Assembly (NCBI GenBank): GCA_029077775.1
Contig: JAQNCU010000082.1
Coordinates: forward strand, 1 to 10,131
Source of the DNA: Acidocella sp.
GTDB lineage: Bacteria; Pseudomonadota; Alphaproteobacteria; Acetobacterales; Acetobacteraceae
Direction: 5' to 3'
DNA length: 10,131 nt
Shown: positions 6,711 through 10,131 of the stretch, one piece after another
Layout of the letters: each line of letters opens with the position of its first letter
How positions within the stretch are numbered: the first letter of the stretch is position 1
Position numbers and translations under genes: made by a program
Notes under the pieces: generated by a model
The model's database searches: none
What the model saw: the letters and a program-made list of their open reading frames with translations, nothing else
What the model was told of the DNA's origin: nothing

Positions 6711-7846
6711 CCAGGCCGAAGAATTTCCTCATCCGCATGATCATTTTCTGCCTCGTGGTCTATGGCGTCGCCGCGATCATCTCGCCAGACCTCGCCCGGT
6801 TCTACATGGCCAACCCGCTGGTCAATTCGGTCATCGTGCTGGTGGAACTGTTCGGCGTGTTCTGGAATTTGCGCCAGGTGCAAAGGCTGAACCCCGAGGT
6901 CGACTGGGTTGAGGGGTTCCGCCGCCAGCGCCAGAAACTCGAGCAGGCGACACCGCCGGTCCTGCTCGCCCCCATGGCCCGCATGTTGCAAGGCCGCGCC
7001 GATGGCGAGCGCCGGATCACCCTGTCGGGTCAGGCGATGCGCACCATCCTCGATGGCATCGCCAGCCGTTTGGATGAAAGCCGCGAGCTTTCACGGTACG
7101 TCACCGGGGTTATGATCTTCCTCGGCCTGCTGGGCACGTTCTGGGGGCTGTTGCACACGGTCTCATCGGTCGCGGCGGTGATCAATGGCATGAACCTCGC
7201 GGGCGGGGACGTGAACGGCATGTTCACGCAGCTGAAATCCGGGCTGGCCGGCCCGCTGGCGGGCATGGGCACGGCCTTTTCATCGTCGATGTTTGGGCTT
7301 TCCGGCGCGTTGATATTGGGCTTCCTGGACCTTACCGCCGGGCAGGCGATGAACCGGTTTTATAACGAGCTTGAGGAATGGCTGGCTGGCCTCACCCGGC
7401 TTTCCACCGGCGTGTTGGGTGGCGATGGTGAAAGCTCGGTGCCGGTCTATGTCCAGGCTTTGCTCGAACAATCCGCCGAGACCATGGAATCCCTCCAGCG
7501 TGTTCTGGCGCGCGGCGAGGATGGCCGGGCACAGGGCAATGCCGCCTTGTTCTCACTCAATGAACGCATGGCCACCCTGTCTGATACCTTACGCGCCAAC
7601 CAGCAATTGATGGTGAAACTGGCGGAGGCGCAGGTGGCACTCGGCCCGGCGCTGGCCCGGCTGGGCGAGCCGCGCGGTGCCGGCGATGACATCTCTCGCG
7701 CGCATTTGCGCAACATTGAATTGCTGCTCAACCGGCTGCTGGCCGAGACCGAGCAGGGCCGGGTGCAAACCACGGCTGAACTGCGCAGCGACCTTAAAAT
7801 GCTCACCCGCACCATCGCCGCCGTGGCGGACACGCCCCGGGCATGA
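6707..7846 (+). CDS. MotA/TolQ/ExbB-family proton-channel protein
   Basis: A 379-residue inner-membrane protein. Four membrane segments are visible at about 7-26, 38-55, 131-157 and 181-208. The last two carry the family signature: FLGLLGTFWGLLHTVSSV (138-155) and PLAGMGTAFSSSMFGLSGAL (183-202). A cytoplasmic loop of about 75 residues separates segments 2 and 3. A tail of about 170 mostly helical, cytoplasmic residues (210-379) follows, longer than in ExbB or TolQ and far shorter than in Zorya ZorA. In characterised relatives a pentamer of such subunits surrounds two MotB/ExbD-like subunits and uses ion flow to drive motion. It overlaps both neighbours by 4 bases (ATGA at 6707 and 7843), so the three products are probably made together. 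There is no flagellar context, so motA, tolQ and exbB are not justified as names. The cellular job is unknown. Confidence 0.88.
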   Translation: MTRPKNFLIRMIIFCLVVYGVAAIISPDLARFYMANPLVNSVIVLVELFGVFWNLRQVQRLNPEVDWVEGFRRQRQKLEQATPPVLLAPMARMLQGRADGERRITLSGQAMRTILDGIASRLDESRELSRYVTGVMIFLGLLGTFWGLLHTVSSVAAVINGMNLAGGDVNGMFTQLKSGLAGPLAGMGTAFSSSMFGLSGALILGFLDLTAGQAMNRFYNELEEWLAGLTRLSTGVLGGDGESSVPVYVQALLEQSAETMESLQRVLARGEDGRAQGNAALFSLNERMATLSDTLRANQQLMVKLAEAQVALGPALARLGEPRGAGDDISRAHLRNIELLLNRLLAETEQGRVQTTAELRSDLKMLTRTIAAVADTPRA

Positions 7847-8976
7847 GCCGTAAGCGCGGCGGCAGCAATGGGCTGGATGCCTGGCCCGGTTATGTGGATG
7901 CGCTCTCCACGCTGCTCATGGTCACAATTTTTGTCCTGCTGGTCTTCGTGCTGGCCGAGGCATTTTTGTCATCCGCCCTGACCGGCAGCGACAACACAAT
8001 CTCCCTGCTGCGCAACCAGCTCGCCCAATTATCCCAGAGCCTGGCGATGGAGACCACCAAGGATACCAGCCTGACCCAGGAACTCGCCGCGTTGAACAGC
8101 CAGATGGCGGCGGCACAGGCCGCAAATGCCGGGCTGACCCAGCAACTGAGCAGCGCCAACGCCACCATCACGGGATTGCAAACCCAGGCGCAGGGGCTGC
8201 AATCGCAATTATCCGACGCCCAGGCATCGGCCGCCGCCGCCAGCGGGCGGATGGCGGCTTTACAGGCTCAAATGGCCAGCGACGCCGCGGATGAGACGAA
8301 TGCCGGGCTGCAAATCCAGCTTTCCGCCCAGCGCAAGCTCAACAAGCAGCAATCCGACCAAATGGCTTTGCTGAACCAGCAGATCGCGGCCATGCGCCTG
8401 CAACTCGCCACCCTGAACGCGGCACTTGATGCCGCCCAGGCTGCCGATAAAAAAGACAATGTGCAGATCGCCGATCTTGGCAAACAATTAAACGAGGCGC
8501 TGGCCCGTAAGGTGGAAGAATTACAGCAATATCAGAGCGCCTTTTTCCACGCGATGCGCGACGCCTTGGCCAATGAGCCCAATATAAAAATCGTCGGTGA
8601 TCGTTTCGTGTTCGAGAGCGATGTGCTGTTCCCGGTCGATCAGGCGACACTCACCCCGGCAGGTACCGCTGAAATCGGTCAGGTGGCCGTCGCGGTCAAA
8701 AACATCGCCGCGAAAATCCCTACGAATGTAAACTGGATTCTCTCGGTCGATGGCTACGCCGACGCCCAGCCGATCACCGGCGGGCCGTTTACCTCGAATT
8801 TCGACCTCTCCGCCGCCCGCGCGCTGACCGTGCTGCATCTGCTGGTCCAGGATGGTGTGCCGGAATCGCGGATCGCCGCCACCGCGCTCGGCGCCAACAA
8901 CCCGATCGCAGCCGGCAACACCCCTTCTGCCTATGCGCAAAACCGGCGGATCGAATTTAGGCTGACGACACCCTGA
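7843..8976 (+). CDS. MotB-like stator protein with long coiled coil and OmpA domain
   Basis: A 377-residue partner of the preceding channel protein. A short cytoplasmic N-terminus leads into one membrane helix (about 17-40, AWPGYVDALSTLLMVTIFVL). D19 aligns with the proton-carrying Asp32 of E. coli MotB (YADFVTAMM versus YVDALSTLL). Residues about 50-232 form a long Gln/Ala-rich coiled coil, expected in the periplasm, with a probable break near 146-155. Residues 255-377 are an OmpA-like peptidoglycan-binding domain: FVFESDVLFPVDQATLTPAG, then D307 in GYADAQPI, R326 in LSAARALTV, and the ending NRRIEFRL. Both diaminopimelate-binding residues are intact. The WPGxVDALSTLL start and coiled coil fit, from memory, an alphaproteobacterial family often labelled OmpA-family or peptidoglycan-binding. 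Relatives include MotB and Zorya ZorB. It is translationally coupled to the upstream gene and lies 18 bases before the cyclo-ligase gene. Confidence 0.88.
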   Translation: MSRKRGGSNGLDAWPGYVDALSTLLMVTIFVLLVFVLAEAFLSSALTGSDNTISLLRNQLAQLSQSLAMETTKDTSLTQELAALNSQMAAAQAANAGLTQQLSSANATITGLQTQAQGLQSQLSDAQASAAAASGRMAALQAQMASDAADETNAGLQIQLSAQRKLNKQQSDQMALLNQQIAAMRLQLATLNAALDAAQAADKKDNVQIADLGKQLNEALARKVEELQQYQSAFFHAMRDALANEPNIKIVGDRFVFESDVLFPVDQATLTPAGTAEIGQVAVAVKNIAAKIPTNVNWILSVDGYADAQPITGGPFTSNFDLSAARALTVLHLLVQDGVPESRIAATALGANNPIAAGNTPSAYAQNRRIEFRLTTP

Positions 8977-8994
8977 GCCGCCACACCCTTTGTG

Positions 8995-9570
8995 ATGAAC
9001 CCTGACCCCACCCTGCTCGCCGCCAAAACCGCCGCGCGAGAGGCTGCCCTGACCCGCCGCGCGGGCTGTAACCCGGCATTGGGCTATCGTCTCACCGAAT
9101 ATTTGCTGCGCGACCTGCCCCCACCAGCCGGCGCCATCATCGCCGGATTCTGGCCATTGCCTGGGGAAATTGATATCCGCCACGTGCTGCACGCCCTGGC
9201 GGAACGCAGCCATAAAATATGCCTGCCGGAAACACCCAGACGCGGCTCGCCATTGAATTTCCGCCATTGGTGGCCCGGCGCGGCCATGTTGCCAGGCCGC
9301 TTTGGCACGCAGCATCCGGCGGGCGAGATCTTGGTACCCGATTTTATCCTGGTGCCGTTACTGGCATTCGACCGGCAAGGTCACCGCCTGGGCTATGGCG
9401 GCGGGTATTACGACCGCACCATGGCCACATTGCCCTGGGCATACCGTCTGGGCTGCGCCTTTGCCGCCCAGGAGATACCAGCCGTGCCAGTGGCGACAAC
9501 CGACATAACTTTACACGCCGTGGTCACGGAACTGGGCATCATCCACGCCCAATTGAAACCATCCGGGTGA
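8995..9570 (+). CDS. 5-formyltetrahydrofolate cyclo-ligase
   Basis: This cytoplasmic enzyme (EC 6.3.3.2, methenyl-THF synthetase) uses ATP to convert 5-formyl-THF to 5,10-methenyl-THF, returning a stored folate to one-carbon metabolism. The 191 residues match the family length. Visible motifs are the N-terminal AAKTAAREAAL, FWPLPGEIDI (52-61, E58 of the substrate pocket), and the nucleotide-binding signature LLAFDRQGHRLGYGGGYYDR (122-141), then QEIPAVPVATTD (159-170). Residues 42-44 are Pro-Pro-Pro. GTG 8992 is directly followed by ATG 8995; I prefer the ATG, but neither has a clear ribosome site. Initiation may depend on translation of the MotB-like gene ending 18 bases upstream. In several bacteria this gene follows 6S RNA, but the 18-base gap here leaves no room for that. 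It is the last gene of the plus-strand series. Confidence 0.93.
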   Translation: MNPDPTLLAAKTAAREAALTRRAGCNPALGYRLTEYLLRDLPPPAGAIIAGFWPLPGEIDIRHVLHALAERSHKICLPETPRRGSPLNFRHWWPGAAMLPGRFGTQHPAGEILVPDFILVPLLAFDRQGHRLGYGGGYYDRTMATLPWAYRLGCAFAAQEIPAVPVATTDITLHAVVTELGIIHAQLKPSG

Positions 9571-9592
9571 GATCATTGTCCGATCCCACCCG
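9564..9592. terminator. hairpin between convergent genes, probable bidirectional terminator
   Basis: The arm CGGGTGAGATC (9564-9574) pairs with GATCCCACCCG (9582-9592) around a 7-base loop. Ten of eleven positions are Watson-Crick; the eleventh is A-C in the rightward transcript but G-U in the leftward one. It includes the stop codon of the cyclo-ligase gene and lies 12 bases beyond the helicase stop. Neither side has a good U-tract, so it may work with Rho or as a 3' stabiliser. Confidence 0.45.
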
Positions 9593-9604
9593 AACATCCG
9601 CGTG

Positions 9605-10131
9605 TTACGCCGCGCGGGAGAACTGACGCTTCTCGCCATATTGCGGACGCTTTGGCTTGCGCACGATCATGTCCGGGTGGCGCTGTGGTTTTTTCGCAGG
9701 CTGTGCGTGGGCGGGGCGGGTGCCGCTTGCCACGTCCATCTTCACGCCGGTCAGTTTCTCGATCGCGTTCAAATAGGTCAGCTCCGTCGCATCGCAGAAC
9801 GCCACGGCCAGCCCCTTGGCCCCGTTGCGCGCGGTGCGGCCGATGCGGTGAACATAGCTCTCCGGCTCGTTCGGCAGCTCGTAGTTGATGACATGGGACA
9901 CGCCCAGAACATCAATGCCACGCGCCGCAAGGTCGGTTGCGACCAGCACGCGCACACGGCCCGCGCGGAAATCCTCCAACGCCCGCTGCCGCGCATTCTG
10001 GCCGAGATTGCCATGCATCGCGGTGGCCGAGAATTTCTCCGCGTTCAACTGCAACGCCACGCGGTCCGCGCCACGCTTGGTGCGCGTAAACACGATCGCG
10101 CGGGTCATCGCCGGGTCACGCAGCAGCGAGG
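9605..10131 (-). CDS. DEAD-box ATP-dependent RNA helicase, RhlE-like (5' end outside window)
   Basis: The C-terminal 174 residues of a DEAD-box helicase; the Q motif, Walker A, DEAD and SAT motifs lie beyond base 10131. The visible RecA2 domain carries motif IV (AIVFTRTK), MHGNLGQNARQRALEDFR, motif V (VATDLAARGID) and motif VI (HRIGRTARNG). The VINYELPNEPESYVHRIGRT stretch and the short basic tail (KPQRHPDMIVRKPKRPQYGEKRQF) point to the RhlE group, which acts in ribosome assembly and RNA decay. The ATG at 10108 is internal, since the frame and homology run on to the window edge (SLLRDPAMTRAI). It converges on the cyclo-ligase gene with 34 bases between the stops. It is a general RNA helicase and not a component of a defence system. 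Confidence 0.93.
   Translation of the reverse strand, partial: SLLRDPAMTRAIVFTRTKRGADRVALQLNAEKFSATAMHGNLGQNARQRALEDFRAGRVRVLVATDLAARGIDVLGVSHVINYELPNEPESYVHRIGRTARNGAKGLAVAFCDATELTYLNAIEKLTGVKMDVASGTRPAHAQPAKKPQRHPDMIVRKPKRPQYGEKRQFSRAA

Noticed and set aside
8977..8994. 6S RNA upstream of the cyclo-ligase gene, as in several proteobacteria
   Set aside because: Only 18 bases separate the two coding regions, too little for any such RNA.
8521..9315. 264-codon minus-strand open frame across the MotB-like and cyclo-ligase genes
   Set aside because: It crosses two genes with strong family motifs, has a low-complexity Gly/Arg composition and shows no domain.
6707..10131. Zorya-type defence system (MotA-like, MotB-like, helicase)
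   Set aside because: The helicase is an RhlE-type DEAD-box enzyme on the opposite strand, not a ZorD-type protein. No ZorC or ZorE is seen, and the MotA-like tail is much shorter than in ZorA. Only a distant family link remains.

Overview
The window is a GC-rich, densely coded stretch of what is most likely an alphaproteobacterium. The genes look most like those of Rhodospirillales/Acetobacteraceae. This rests on three things: the EpmB protein type, a MotA-like/MotB-like pair of the kind seen in that class, and a large NxG-repeat autotransporter. The taxonomic call comes from protein style, not from a database comparison.

Left part (1-1527): two divergent genes for post-translational modification of elongation factor P. 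epmA (minus strand, cut by the window start) encodes the EF-P lysine ligase. epmB (plus strand) encodes the radical-SAM lysine 2,3-aminomutase that makes beta-lysine. Their start codons are only 27 bases apart.

Middle (1541-4411): a 956-residue autotransporter on the minus strand. It has a signal peptide, about 14 imperfect beta-helix repeats, a junction domain, a Pro/Ala linker and a C-terminal beta-barrel. It lies between epmB and efp, so it separates the modification genes from the gene for their substrate. A 268-base intergenic region (4412-4679) separates it from the divergent efp gene.

Right part (4680-9570): six plus-strand genes in close succession. They are efp (with the modifiable Lys33), an inositol-monophosphatase/SuhB-family gene, a small exported protein with a degenerate OmpA-like domain, a MotA/TolQ/ExbB-like channel protein, a MotB-like protein with a long coiled coil and an OmpA domain, and 5-formyltetrahydrofolate cyclo-ligase. 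The three envelope genes are joined by 4-base ATGA overlaps, which suggests one translationally coupled, ion-driven envelope complex. A hairpin at the end of the last gene separates it from a convergent RhlE-type DEAD-box RNA helicase, which is cut by the window end.

The points most worth a second look are: the uncharacterised three-gene envelope motor module; the autotransporter placed inside the EF-P modification locus; Pro-Pro-Pro motifs in three proteins of the window, including residues 6-8 of EpmB itself; and the loss of the peptidoglycan-binding Asp in the small OmpA-like protein. I see no CRISPR array, insertion sequence, tRNA, rRNA or att site.
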